Below are positions 34,140-42,511 of a stretch of 64,000 nucleotides of DNA, in pieces. The translations under genes and the position numbers were made by a program. Below the pieces are notes generated by a model. It was given only the letters and a program-made list of their open reading frames with translations. It was not told where the DNA came from and did no database searches. The first letter of the stretch is position 1; each line of letters starts with the position of its first letter. This DNA comes from Nocardia rhamnosiphila NBRC 108938 (lineage in GTDB: Bacteria > Actinomycetota > Actinomycetes > Mycobacteriales > Mycobacteriaceae), in NCBI RefSeq assembly GCF_000720425.1, contig NZ_JOAJ01000001.1, forward strand, positions 310,001 through 374,000. Reading direction: 5' to 3'.

Positions 34140-35441
34140 CTAATCGGTGGCTGTGTGGGCGGTGGCCGCTTCGATCTGGGAGCGGAAGGCGGCCAGTTTC
34201 TCCGCGGCAGTGGTCTGCCGGTGGCTGCGCGCCTTGATGCCGACGTCGTGACCCGCCGAGGCCGCGCGTAGTGCGCCGACGGTCGCTTTCTCCCTCGGCA
34301 CGTGGGTGAAGGGGTCGAACGAGTACCACTTCATGGCATTGAGGTGGGTCATCTTCTGAATCTCGTCGTCGGTGACCCTCTCGGCCTCGAACACCGAGTT
34401 CAGTTCCTCGGGTGCGCCCGGCCACATCGAATCGCTGTGGGGATAGTCCATTTCCCAGGCGATATTGTCGATGCCGATCTCGTGGCGCAGCCGGACGCCG
34501 ATCGGGTCGCTGATGAAGCAGGTCAGGAAGTGCTCACGGAACACCTCGCTGGGCAGTTTGCCGCCGAAGTCCTGCATCGTCCAGGTGGAGTGCATATCGA
34601 AGGTGCGGTCGATGCGCTCCAGGAAGTAGGGGATCCAGCCGGTGCCGCCCTCGGACAGCCCGATCTTGAGATCGGAGTACTCCTTCACCGGGCGTGACCA
34701 GAGCAGGTCGGCCGCCGCGGACACGATATTCATCGGCTGCAGTGTGATCATCACATCCGGCGGGGAATCCGTGGCGGGGATCGAGAGTTTGCCGGACGAG
34801 CCGATGTGCACGTTGAGTACGGTGTCGGTGTCCACCAGGGCTTTCCACAGCGGGTTCCAGTACTCGTCGTGGAAGCTCGGGTAGCCGAGCACGGCGGGGT
34901 TCTCGGTGAAGGTGAGCGAGTGCACGCCCTTTTTCGACACCCGGCCCACTTCCTGCGCGCACAGTTCGGCATCCCAGATCACCGGAAGGGCCATGGGAAT
35001 GAAACGGCCCGGGTAGGCACCGCACCATTCGTCGATATGCCAGTCGTTGTAGGCCCGCACCAGGGCCAGTGAGAAGTCCGAATCCTCGGTGGCGAACAGG
35101 CGGGCGGCGAAACCGGGGAAGGACGGGAAGTTCATCTGCGCCAGTACACCGCCGGCGTTCATATCCTTGACCCGTTCGTCGACGTTGTAGCAACCGGGGC
35201 GGATCTCGTCGAGGCCCTCCGGCTCCAGGCCGTATTCCTCTTTCGGGCGGCCGGCGACGGCGTTGAGCGCTACGTTCGGGATCACCCGGTCCCGGAATTT
35301 CCACATATCCGCGCCGTTTTCCATCCGTACCAGGCGCGGTGCGTCGTCGGCGTACTTCGCGGGCAGATGGTTGGCGAACATATCGGGCGGTTCGATGATG
35401 TGGTCGTCGACGCTGATGAGGATCATATCGTTCTTGTCCAC
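34140..35441 (-). CDS. Amidohydrolase family 2 protein B
   Basis: This 433-residue member of the amidohydrolase-2 group has an N-terminal motif SVDDHIIEPPDMF, a central VHIGSSGKL histidine, and MDYPHSDSMWP with the metal aspartate. It carries a C-terminal basic helical tail of about 40 residues that the two neighbours lack. It is the most divergent of the three. The 37-base gap before it contains the ACNGTA repeat at 35466-35483, so it may have its own regulated promoter inside the cluster. Two paralogues in one pathway suggest successive steps on related cyclic acids. Confidence 0.85.
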   Translation of the reverse strand: MDKNDMILISVDDHIIEPPDMFANHLPAKYADDAPRLVRMENGADMWKFRDRVIPNVALNAVAGRPKEEYGLEPEGLDEIRPGCYNVDERVKDMNAGGVLAQMNFPSFPGFAARLFATEDSDFSLALVRAYNDWHIDEWCGAYPGRFIPMALPVIWDAELCAQEVGRVSKKGVHSLTFTENPAVLGYPSFHDEYWNPLWKALVDTDTVLNVHIGSSGKLSIPATDSPPDVMITLQPMNIVSAAADLLWSRPVKEYSDLKIGLSEGGTGWIPYFLERIDRTFDMHSTWTMQDFGGKLPSEVFREHFLTCFISDPIGVRLRHEIGIDNIAWEMDYPHSDSMWPGAPEELNSVFEAERVTDDEIQKMTHLNAMKWYSFDPFTHVPREKATVGALRAASAGHDVGIKARSHRQTTAAEKLAAFRSQIEAATAHTATD

Positions 35442-35465
35442 GGAGGTACTCCCTTCGAGCCAGTT

Positions 35466-35483
35466 ACTGTAAGTAAAACTATA
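35466..35483. promoter_or_regulatory. Phased ACNGTA repeat, amidohydrolase B
   Basis: ACTGTA at 35466 and ACTATA at 35478 are 12 bases apart in the short gap before amidohydrolase B. This is the weakest member of the phased-repeat set (one mismatch in the second unit), but the first unit sits in a perfect TTAC-T-GTAA. Confidence 0.45.
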
Positions 35484-36717
35484 ACGCTGCCGGTGTGGCC
35501 GTTGCCGGTGGTTCGGCGGCGGTCGGGTCCGAATTTTCGATGGGCAGGCCCAGGAACCGGCGCGCGTTGTCGCCCAGGAAATCCCAGGTCCGCCGGTTGT
35601 CCATGCCCTCGGCGTATTTCCAGTACGCCCTCGGTTCGGGCAGCCCCTCCGGGTGCGGGTAGTCGGAGCCGAACATCACCCGGTCCCAGCCGACGGTGTC
35701 GACCACATCGGAGACCGAGCCCTCCCAGAACGGGCTCACCCAGATATTGCGGCGGAACACCTCGAGCGGGTCTTCGGGGAAGTTCTGCGGCATCTTCTTG
35801 GTCAGATCGGCCAGATCGTGGAACAGCGGGTGGATCCACGAGCTGCCGTTCTCCACGCTGGCGATCCGCAACCGGGGGAACCGGGTGAGGGTGCCGTGGC
35901 AGATGAGGCTGCCGATCATGTCCGAGATCTCCCGGTGCCCGAGTGCCAGCCAGCGGAACGAGCTCATGGCCATGAAGTTCTTTGTGGCGGGCGGTTCCCA
36001 TTTGTTGACGTATTCGTCCAGCGGTGGCTGGCTGGCGTGCAGCACGATCGGCAGGCCCGCGTCCTCGACGTCGTGCCAGAACGGATCGAATTCGGGCAGG
36101 GCGGGGGAGCGCCAACCGTTCACGCCTTTCACCGGCGCCGGTTTGATCAGTGCGACCTTCGCGCCGTTTTCGAGGACGTACCGCAGCTCGCGCCGGGCGC
36201 CGTCGACCTCGGCGCAGTTGATGACCGGAGTACTGAATATCCGGTCCTCGTAGACGTAGCTCCAGTGCTCCAGCATCCACCGGTTCAGCGCGTGGATGAT
36301 GGCCATGGTCAGCTCGGGGTCGTCGGCCGCGGAATGCTCGACCAGGCTGGCGAGGGTGGGGTAGTTGAGCGTTTCCCGGACGCCCTGGCGATCGAGTTCG
36401 GCGATCCGGTCCGCGGGGTTGCGGGTGGCGGCCGGTGCCTCGATGGCCTCGCCCTGCATTTCGCGCAGGGTCAGGCCCTCGGTGTTCTCGCCGGCGAAGA
36501 ACCTCTCGTGCGCGCCGGGCGCGGCGACCCGTTCGAAGGTCGGGTTCGGGATGAAGTCGGTGATCCGGCCGTTGATCGCGATCCGGGTGTGCCGTCCGAT
36601 CCGGACGTACTGCACCGCCTGCCGGTACCGCTCGGGTAGGTGCCTGGTCAGGGCATCGGCCGTCTCGTACATATGCGAGTCGGCGTCGAAGATCGGGATG
36701 TTCGGGGCTCGAGTCAT
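35479..36717 (-). CDS. Amidohydrolase family 2 protein C
   Basis: This 412-residue amidohydrolase-2 protein has FDADSHMYE at the N-terminus, IVLHASQPPLDEY in the middle and FGSDYPHPEGLPEP near the end, which together supply the expected metal ligands. It shares KPAPVKGVNGWRSP-type and IASVENGSSW segments with protein A, so the two are close relatives. It follows the PPOX gene by 19 bases and is likely co-transcribed from the divergent promoter at 37130-37268. No substrate can be assigned; the island context favours a ring-cleavage or decarboxylation step. Confidence 0.85.
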   Translation of the reverse strand: MTRAPNIPIFDADSHMYETADALTRHLPERYRQAVQYVRIGRHTRIAINGRITDFIPNPTFERVAAPGAHERFFAGENTEGLTLREMQGEAIEAPAATRNPADRIAELDRQGVRETLNYPTLASLVEHSAADDPELTMAIIHALNRWMLEHWSYVYEDRIFSTPVINCAEVDGARRELRYVLENGAKVALIKPAPVKGVNGWRSPALPEFDPFWHDVEDAGLPIVLHASQPPLDEYVNKWEPPATKNFMAMSSFRWLALGHREISDMIGSLICHGTLTRFPRLRIASVENGSSWIHPLFHDLADLTKKMPQNFPEDPLEVFRRNIWVSPFWEGSVSDVVDTVGWDRVMFGSDYPHPEGLPEPRAYWKYAEGMDNRRTWDFLGDNARRFLGLPIENSDPTAAEPPATATPAAL

Positions 36718-36736
36718 ATCGGTTTCTCCTGAACGG

Positions 36737-37129
36737 CTATTTGGCGACGAATCTGGTCGTATCGAGAATCAGGACGACCCGGTCGTCCACGTCCGCGGGG
36801 GGCTCGCAAGCGGTGTCGCCGTAGCGCTCGCCCAGCTCCGCGTAGAACTTTCCGTCCTCGTCGCCCTGCACGGTCACCAGCCAGCCGCGAACCTCCAGGC
36901 AGCGCGCCGGCGCTTCCGGATCGGTGAGCAGGAAGGAGTAGTTCGGATTGGCCTGCAGGCTGGTGAACTTTCGTCGCGGGATCGTATGGCTCATGCGCAG
37001 ATGTGCGCCGTCCCAGGTGAAGCGCATGGGGGACTGCTCCGGCGACCCGTCGGGCGGCACGGTCGCGAGAACGCCCACGAGGGGCCGGCGCAGCAGGTCC
37101 TCGAGATGGCCGGGAATTTTCGAGCTCAT
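36737..37129 (-). CDS. PPOX-class F420-type oxidoreductase
   Basis: This 130-residue split-barrel flavin/F420 protein has PLVGVLATVPPDGSPEQSPMRFTWDG and a strand pair RRKFTSLQANPNYSFLLTDPEAPARCLEVRGWL. These match the small PPOX-class enzymes that use F420H2 in mycolata. ATG at 37129 has a GAGGTGG site; a start 15 bases upstream is less likely. It heads the amidohydrolase unit and is divergent from the DUF35-thiolase genes. A role in reducing an unsaturated pathway intermediate is an inference. Confidence 0.85.
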   Translation of the reverse strand: MSSKIPGHLEDLLRRPLVGVLATVPPDGSPEQSPMRFTWDGAHLRMSHTIPRRKFTSLQANPNYSFLLTDPEAPARCLEVRGWLVTVQGDEDGKFYAELGERYGDTACEPPADVDDRVVLILDTTRFVAK

Positions 37130-37163
37130 GAATCCACCTCGCAACTAGCAGGCCGAAAGGGTT

Positions 37164-37181
37164 ACCGTCGATATTACCGTA
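37164..37181. promoter_or_regulatory. Phased ACNGTA repeat, PPOX/DUF35 promoter
   Basis: ACCGTC at 37164 and ACCGTA at 37176 are 12 bases apart in the divergent region; the second unit lies in a perfect TTAC-C-GTAA. A second pair follows at 37233. Confidence 0.55.
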
Positions 37182-37232
37182 AGCTAACATGGCATGGCCG
37201 ACGCGGCGCGGCCCATTGCCCGGCCGGGCTAT

Positions 37233-37250
37233 ACGGTAAGGCTATCGGTA
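37233..37250. promoter_or_regulatory. Second phased repeat before DUF35 gene
   Basis: ACGGTA at 37233 and TCGGTA at 37245 are again 12 bases apart, 19 bases upstream of the DUF35 start. With the pair at 37164, both sides of the divergent promoter are covered. Confidence 0.5.
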
Positions 37251-37268
37251 GAAGCGAGGACGACCACG

Positions 37269-37685
37269 ATGCAGCGAATGATCGCACCGGACATATCGAC
37301 CTGGCCGGACGGGGACTTCCGGCTCGTCGGCGGGGCCTGCGGTGACTGCGGGGCGACGGTCTTCCCGGTCCAGGAACTGTGCCCGCGGTGCAGCCGGCCG
37401 GCGGTCGACACCGTGCATCTGCCGACCGAGGGTGTACTGGTGGCCTGGACCACTCAGGGATTTCTGCCCGGGCCGCCCTACCTCGGTGACGAGACCGCGA
37501 AGACGTTCGTCCCGTTCGGTGTCGGGCTGGTGCAACTCGGCGACGTCATCCGGGTGGAGGGCAGGCTCACCGAGAACGATCCGCACAACCTGGAATTCGG
37601 GATGCGGGTCGGGCTGACCACCGTGCCGCTCGGCACCGACGCCGACGGCAACGAGGTCCTCACTTTCGCCTTCCAGCCGCTGTAG
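37269..37685 (+). CDS. DUF35 OB-fold protein with zinc ribbon
   Basis: This 138-residue protein has a rubredoxin-like zinc ribbon (CGDCG and CPRC, about residues 19-39) followed by a DUF35 OB-fold. It directly precedes a thiolase-like gene. In steroid side-chain breakdown the DUF35 part of ChsH2 forms a complex with the thiolase-like aldolase Ltp2, and similar pairs occur throughout actinobacterial catabolic clusters. This protein is therefore probably the partner subunit of the next gene product. ATG at 37269 removes an unlikely 25-residue extension that would overlap the second phased repeat. Confidence 0.85.
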   Translation: MQRMIAPDISTWPDGDFRLVGGACGDCGATVFPVQELCPRCSRPAVDTVHLPTEGVLVAWTTQGFLPGPPYLGDETAKTFVPFGVGLVQLGDVIRVEGRLTENDPHNLEFGMRVGLTTVPLGTDADGNEVLTFAFQPL

Positions 37686-37703
37686 ACGACCAGGAGTTTT
37701 CAG

Positions 37704-38852
37704 ATGAGCAACGATGTCGCGATCATCGGTGTCGGCCTGCATCCGTTCGGTCGCTTCGAGGGTAAAACGGCGATGCAGATGGGCACGGATGCCATCCGGG
37801 CCGCATTGGGTGACGCCGGGCTGGAGTGGAAGGATATCCAGTTCGCGGTGGGCGGCAGCTGGGAAGTGGCCAATCCGGACGCGATCGTGAGCCTGATGGG
37901 GCTCACCGGCCTGCCCTTCACCAACGTGTTCAATGCCTGTGCGACCGCCGCGAGCGCCACCGAGGCCTGCGCCGACGCGATCCGGCTCGGCAAATACGAT
38001 ATCGGGATCGCGATCGGCCTGGACAAGCATCCGCGCGGTGCGTTCACCGTCGATCCCACCCTCGTCGGGATGCCGAAATGGTACGGCGAGAACGGCCAGT
38101 ATCTGACCACCCAGTTTTTCGGTATGAAGGCCAACCGGTATCTGCACGACCACGGCATCTCCCAGCGCACTCTGGCCAAGGTCGCGGCGAAGAACTACCG
38201 CAATGGCGTGCTGAACCCGAACGCGTTCCGGCGTAGGCCGATCGCCGAGGACGACATCCTGGCTGCGCCGATGCTCAACTACCCGCTGACGCACTACATG
38301 TTCTGTGCGCCGGACGAGGGGGCGGCCGCCGTGATCATGTGCCGGGCGGATCTGGCGCACCGGTTCACCGCCGAGCCGGTGTACGTGCGGGCGGTCGAGA
38401 TCCGGACCCGTAGATACGGTGCCTACGAGGTGAACACGACCTATGCGCCGGTGCAGGAGGATGTCGCGCCGTCGGTCTACGCCGCGCGCGCCGCGTTCGA
38501 GTCCGCCGGTATCGCGCCGTCCGATATCGACGTCGCCCAGCTACAGGACACCGATGCCGGTGCCGAAGTGATCCATATGGCGGAAACCGGTCTGTGTGCG
38601 CACGGCGACCAGGAGAAGCTGATCGCCGAGGGTGCCACCGAGATCTCCGGCTCGATACCGGTGAACACCGATGGCGGACTCATCGCCAACGGCGAGCCGA
38701 TCGGCGCCTCGGGGCTGCGGCAGTTGCACGAGCTGGTGTTGCAACTGCGCGGCACCGCGGGAGAGCGGCAGGTGCCGGGCGATCCCAAGGCGGGCTTCGC
38801 GCTGCTCTACGGTGCGCCCGGCACGGCCGGCGCCACGATCGTCACCACCTGA
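37704..38852 (+). CDS. Thiolase-like protein (Ltp/SCP-x type)
   Basis: This 382-residue thiolase-fold protein has a nucleophile-site Cys79 in NACATAAS and the SCP-x/Ltp-type C-terminal loop VNTDGGLIANGEPIGASGLRQ in place of the classical CGGGxG motif. That pattern is typical of non-classical thiolases and of Ltp-type retro-aldolases. It starts 18 bases after the DUF35 gene, and the two probably form one enzyme that cleaves a hydroxyacyl- or ketoacyl-CoA. The stop overlaps the start of an SDR remnant. Aldolase and thiolase activity cannot be separated by eye. Confidence 0.87.
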   Translation: MSNDVAIIGVGLHPFGRFEGKTAMQMGTDAIRAALGDAGLEWKDIQFAVGGSWEVANPDAIVSLMGLTGLPFTNVFNACATAASATEACADAIRLGKYDIGIAIGLDKHPRGAFTVDPTLVGMPKWYGENGQYLTTQFFGMKANRYLHDHGISQRTLAKVAAKNYRNGVLNPNAFRRRPIAEDDILAAPMLNYPLTHYMFCAPDEGAAAVIMCRADLAHRFTAEPVYVRAVEIRTRRYGAYEVNTTYAPVQEDVAPSVYAARAAFESAGIAPSDIDVAQLQDTDAGAEVIHMAETGLCAHGDQEKLIAEGATEISGSIPVNTDGGLIANGEPIGASGLRQLHELVLQLRGTAGERQVPGDPKAGFALLYGAPGTAGATIVTT

Positions 38853-38995
38853 TGGGCTCCGGTGACAGTGCCCGGCCGTTGGCCGGGCACACCCTGCTCA
38901 TGTCGGGCGGGAGCCGCGGTATCGGGCCGGCCATCGCCGTCCGCGCCGCGGCGAATGGAATGTCCGGCGCCCGGATCGGTAACGGGCCCGGACCG
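38852..38995 (+). pseudogene. N-terminal stub of an SDR
   Basis: ATG at 38852 overlaps the thiolase stop (TGATG). About 40 residues follow with a normal SDR opening: LAGHTLLMSGGSRGIGPAIAVRAAANG. The sequence then loses all resemblance, and the downstream monooxygenase gene starts at 39013. Intact SDRs of this HSDL2-like type are about 280 residues, so roughly 85% of the gene has been deleted while the translational coupling to the thiolase remains. Confidence 0.7.
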
Positions 38996-39012
38996 GCAGA
39001 CAGGAGAGTGCC

Positions 39013-40353
39013 GTGGGTGTTTTCCGGCCGGGCACGACGGCGATCATCGGGGCCGGTATCGCCGGTCTCACCACGGGCAAGATGCTCGCCGACTACGGGG
39101 TGCCCTACCTCTGTTTCGAATCGTCGGACCGGATAGGTGGTAACTGGGCGTTCGGAAATCCGAATGGGCATTCCAGCGCCTACCGATCTCTGCATATCGA
39201 CACCTCGAAGTACCAGCTGTCGTTCCGTAATTTCCCGATGCCCGACGAGTATCCGGACTTCCCCCACCACAGTCTGATCAAGCAATACCTGGACGACTAC
39301 ACGGAATCGTTCGGGCTGCTCGGCCGGATCCGGTTCGAGACCCCGGTGGTGCGCGCCGAGCCGCGGCCGGGCGGCGGGTGGACGTTGCAGCTCGGCACCG
39401 GCGAGCGGTACGACACCGAGTTCCTGATCGTCGCGAACGGGCACCACTGGGATCCGCGTTATCCGGAGTTCCCCGGGCATTTCGACGGACAGGTCATCCA
39501 CTCCCATGCCTATATCGATCCCGCCGACCCGCTCGAGCTGCGGGGTAAACGCATCCTGGTGGTGGGCCTGGGCAACAGCGCCGCCGATATCACCGTGGAG
39601 CTGTCCTCGCGGGCCCTGCGCAATACGGTCTATCTGTCCACCCGCTCCGGCTCCTGGATCGTGCCGAAGTATATGGCGGGCCGCCCGCTCGACCGGTACG
39701 CGGCGAATGTGCAGTACGTACCGCGGTCACTGTTCCGTCCCCTGGTCAACACCGTCGCCGAGTTCATCTCCGGCGATCCGGGCCGGTTGGGTCTGCCGCG
39801 GCCCCGGCACCGGTTCCTCGACGCCCACGGCACCCAGTCGGTCGAACTGCCGCTGCGGCTCGGGTCCGGTGACGTGATCCCGAAACCGGATATCGACCGG
39901 CTGGACGGCCCCACGGTGCGGTTCGCCGACGGGACCAGCGCCGAGACCGACGTGATCGTCTACGCCACCGGTTACAACGTCACGTTCCCGTTCTTCGCGC
40001 CCGAAGTCGTCAGCGCGCCGGACAACCGGATCCGCCTCTACAAACGCATCTTCCGGCCCGGTATGCCCGACCTCGCATTCGCCGGTTTCGCGCAATCGGT
40101 GCCGACCCTGTTCCCGTTCGTCGAATGCCAGGCCCGCCTCATCGCCGCCTACGCCGCCGGTGCATACCTCCCGCCCGCACCGGCGCTGATGGAGCAGGTC
40201 ATCACCGCCGACGAGGAGTTCTACCTCGGGCAGGTGCTGGACCGGCCGCGGCACACCCAGCAGGTCGATTTCTACCACTACGAACGACAGTTGCGTACCC
40301 GGGAACTGCCCGAAGGCCGACGGCGGGCCCGGCGCGCGGCAGCACCCGCGTGA
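39013..40353 (+). CDS. Flavin-containing monooxygenase
   Basis: This 446-residue FMO-type enzyme has FAD-binding IIGAGIAGLTTG (about residue 11), the FMO fingerprint PGHFDGQVIHSHAY (about 155) and NADPH-binding VVGLGNSAAD (about 182), plus the C-terminal YATGYNVTFPFF element. Such enzymes oxidise N or S atoms or carry out Baeyer-Villiger insertions next to ketones. In this catabolic context a ring- or ketone-oxidising step is reasonable. GTG at 39013 is used. It probably shares the transcript of the DUF35 and thiolase genes, with the SDR stub between them. Confidence 0.88.
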   Translation: MGVFRPGTTAIIGAGIAGLTTGKMLADYGVPYLCFESSDRIGGNWAFGNPNGHSSAYRSLHIDTSKYQLSFRNFPMPDEYPDFPHHSLIKQYLDDYTESFGLLGRIRFETPVVRAEPRPGGGWTLQLGTGERYDTEFLIVANGHHWDPRYPEFPGHFDGQVIHSHAYIDPADPLELRGKRILVVGLGNSAADITVELSSRALRNTVYLSTRSGSWIVPKYMAGRPLDRYAANVQYVPRSLFRPLVNTVAEFISGDPGRLGLPRPRHRFLDAHGTQSVELPLRLGSGDVIPKPDIDRLDGPTVRFADGTSAETDVIVYATGYNVTFPFFAPEVVSAPDNRIRLYKRIFRPGMPDLAFAGFAQSVPTLFPFVECQARLIAAYAAGAYLPPAPALMEQVITADEEFYLGQVLDRPRHTQQVDFYHYERQLRTRELPEGRRRARRAAAPA

Positions 40354-40431
40354 TCGGTGTACGGCCGGCGCGGGGCCGCGGGGAGCGCATGGTGCCCGGC
40401 AGCCCGGTCCACGCCGACCGCACCCGGTTCG

Positions 40432-41229
40432 TCAGGTGAAATCCGAACCGCCGTCGACATTCACATTGGCGCCGGTCATGTACGAGTTGCGCCGGGAGGC
40501 GAGAAAGGCCACCACCGGGCCGATTTCCTCGGGTAGCCCGGCGCGCGGCAGCTGGGCAGGATGGCCGAAATGCTCGCCGATGGCGGCCATGAGGCGGTAG
40601 GGGTCGGCACTGTCCACGCCGACCGAGCGGGCCCAGCTCTGTAGTGCCGGTGTCATGAAGGTACCCGGCGAGACCACGTTGACCAGGATCTCCTCCGGCG
40701 CCAGCAACAGGGACAGGTTCTTGGAAATGCTGGTGACCATCGCCTTGGCGGCGGTGTAGGCCACCAGGCCGGTGCTCTGCCGCTGGGTGGAGTGCGCGGA
40801 GAAGTTCACGATACGAGCCCATTCGGCGCGGCGCAGCAGCGGTAGCGCGGCCTGGACACAGTTGACCATCGTCATCGCCCCGTGGTCGATCGCCTCGCGC
40901 CATTGTTCGGGGGTGAGGGTGTCGAAGGTGCCCTGGACATCCGGCCCGACCGCGTTGATCAGGACGTTGAGCCCGCCACCCCACCGGTCGGCGAGTTCGT
41001 CGAAGCGTACGTCGACTGCCGCGGGGTCGCGGACGTCCGTGGCCAAACCGACCGCGTCCGGGCTGCCGTGCTCGGCGAGGTCGCGGGCCGCGTCGGCGAC
41101 ACCGGTCGCGGAGCGGCCGATGACCGCCACGCGGGCGCCTTCCCCGGCCAGGCTTCGCGCGGTGGCCAGACCCATGCCGCTGCTTCCGCCCACCACGACC
41201 GCGGTCGCGCCGGTGAGTCCCAGGTCCAT
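40432..41229 (-). CDS. Short-chain dehydrogenase
   Basis: This 265-residue SDR has cofactor motif GGSSGMGLA near residue 14, LINAVG in place of NNAG, catalytic Ser in NFSAHS, and YTAAK. The end is GANVNVDGGSDFT. It starts 20 bases after the kinase-like gene, so the two form one unit. This pairing recalls gene pairs in which a phosphotransferase-fold kinase and a dehydrogenase process hydroxyacyl-CoA intermediates. Substrate unknown. Confidence 0.85.
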   Translation of the reverse strand: MDLGLTGATAVVVGGSSGMGLATARSLAGEGARVAVIGRSATGVADAARDLAEHGSPDAVGLATDVRDPAAVDVRFDELADRWGGGLNVLINAVGPDVQGTFDTLTPEQWREAIDHGAMTMVNCVQAALPLLRRAEWARIVNFSAHSTQRQSTGLVAYTAAKAMVTSISKNLSLLLAPEEILVNVVSPGTFMTPALQSWARSVGVDSADPYRLMAAIGEHFGHPAQLPRAGLPEEIGPVVAFLASRRNSYMTGANVNVDGGSDFT

Positions 41230-41249
41230 CGTCGGTGTCTCCTGTTCGT

Positions 41250-42359
41250 TCAGAGGTGCGCGCCGGCGGCGCGTACGAGGTCGAGCGTGCCGAGCTCACG
41301 GATCGCGCGGCAGCTGCGGCGCAGCATCACCCGGAACAGTTCCTCGCCGCGTTCGGTCGGGGCGGCGAATGCGGTACCGAGCGCGATGATCAACGGGCCC
41401 TGCAGCATTCCGAGCCGGTAGTCGAGCAGGCAGGTGTCCAGGTCGTAGTCGCGTACGCCGTACCGGAGCAGGGCCGCGTGGTAGGCCCCGACCAGTTCGG
41501 TTTCTGTCGCCGCCCGCATTCCCGGCTCCAGGCAGGTGCCGGTGAAGTAGGCCAGATCGCGGGCGGGTAGGCCGACGCCGAGGGTCTGCCAGTCGACCAC
41601 GTAGAACCGCGAATCGTCGAAGAGCATGTTGTCCAGCCGGTAGTCGCCGTGCATCAGCGCGTATCGCCCGGTATCGGCCAGCAGCCACGGGGTGATCAGT
41701 TCCAGCGCGGCCCGCAGGGTGTCTCGCTCTTCGCCGGACAGTGCGGGACCGATACGTTCCAGCGTGGCGGGCAGCGCCATGGCGGCCACCTGCCCGAGGC
41801 CGTCGGCTGCCGCCGCGTCACCGGGCTTGGGCATCGCGCCCACCGGAAGGGTCAGCCAGTCCGGATCGCACCACGAGGGGCCGTGCAGACCGGCCAGCGC
41901 CGTCACCGCTCGTAGTGCGACCGCCTCGCCGCATCCTGCCACCTGATCGCCGGGCGCCGCCGGAGCCAGATCGTCGAGCAGCAGGACGAACTCGGAGGCG
42001 TCGTCGTTCATGGCGCTGTGGTGGCAGCGCGGTACCGGGACCATTGTCTGCTGCGCGATTCCGGAGTAGAACTCCACCTCGCTGCGGTAACCCAGGGTGA
42101 CCCCGGCGCGTACACCGTCGTCCTGAGCGGGGAGTTTCACCACGAAAGTGCCCGGTAGCCGCGTGGTGGGCGGTGTCCGGTAACTCGCCGTGAGCCGGTA
42201 GGTGGCACCGGTCTGACCGGTGCCGATCGGCTCCACGTCCACCCGCTCGACCGGCGCTGTCCCGGTGCCGCCGAGTGCGGCGGTGAGCCACTCCGCGGTG
42301 AGGGCGTCCGGCCGTCCCGGGATGGCCGGGCTCTCGGCCCGGGAATTCTCATGGTCCAT
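41250..42359 (-). CDS. Aminoglycoside-phosphotransferase-fold kinase
   Basis: This 369-residue APH-superfamily kinase has the ATP-lobe strand TFVVKLPA, the catalytic loop MHGDYRLDNMLF (Asp and Asn present) and the metal motif VVDWQTLGVGLPARDLAYF. The sequence is closer to the ACAD10/ACAD11-linked kinases than to drug-resistance enzymes. LvaA-type members phosphorylate 4-hydroxyacyl-CoAs, which suggests the same chemistry here on an island intermediate. ATG at 42359 has a GGAAGGAAC site; the longer frame crosses the phased repeat at 42382-42411. Confidence 0.85.
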   Translation of the reverse strand: MDHENSRAESPAIPGRPDALTAEWLTAALGGTGTAPVERVDVEPIGTGQTGATYRLTASYRTPPTTRLPGTFVVKLPAQDDGVRAGVTLGYRSEVEFYSGIAQQTMVPVPRCHHSAMNDDASEFVLLLDDLAPAAPGDQVAGCGEAVALRAVTALAGLHGPSWCDPDWLTLPVGAMPKPGDAAAADGLGQVAAMALPATLERIGPALSGEERDTLRAALELITPWLLADTGRYALMHGDYRLDNMLFDDSRFYVVDWQTLGVGLPARDLAYFTGTCLEPGMRAATETELVGAYHAALLRYGVRDYDLDTCLLDYRLGMLQGPLIIALGTAFAAPTERGEELFRVMLRRSCRAIRELGTLDLVRAAGAHL

Positions 42360-42381
42360 CCGCGTTCCTTCCGGCAATGAA

Positions 42382-42411
42382 ACTGTAATGCCAACGGTAT
42401 ACTTTACCGGA
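42382..42411. promoter_or_regulatory. Three phased ACNGTA repeats, kinase/carboxylase promoter
   Basis: ACTGTA (42382), ACGGTA (42394) and ACCGGA (42406) are spaced exactly 12 bases apart in the divergent region between the kinase and carboxyltransferase genes. The last unit has one mismatch. Confidence 0.6.
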
Positions 42412-42511
42412 CGATGCCGATGCGGCCATGTGGATCGCAGGGAATCGATACCGGTGGCTGCGGTCGCCGGCGGGCGGTCCGCCGAGCCGGCCACTGCGCG
42501 GAGAGGACGAG

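Noticed and set aside
37194..37268. ATG at 37194 as start of the DUF35 gene.
   Set aside because: The 25 extra codons cross the phased repeat at 37233, and DUF35 proteins normally start shortly before the zinc ribbon.
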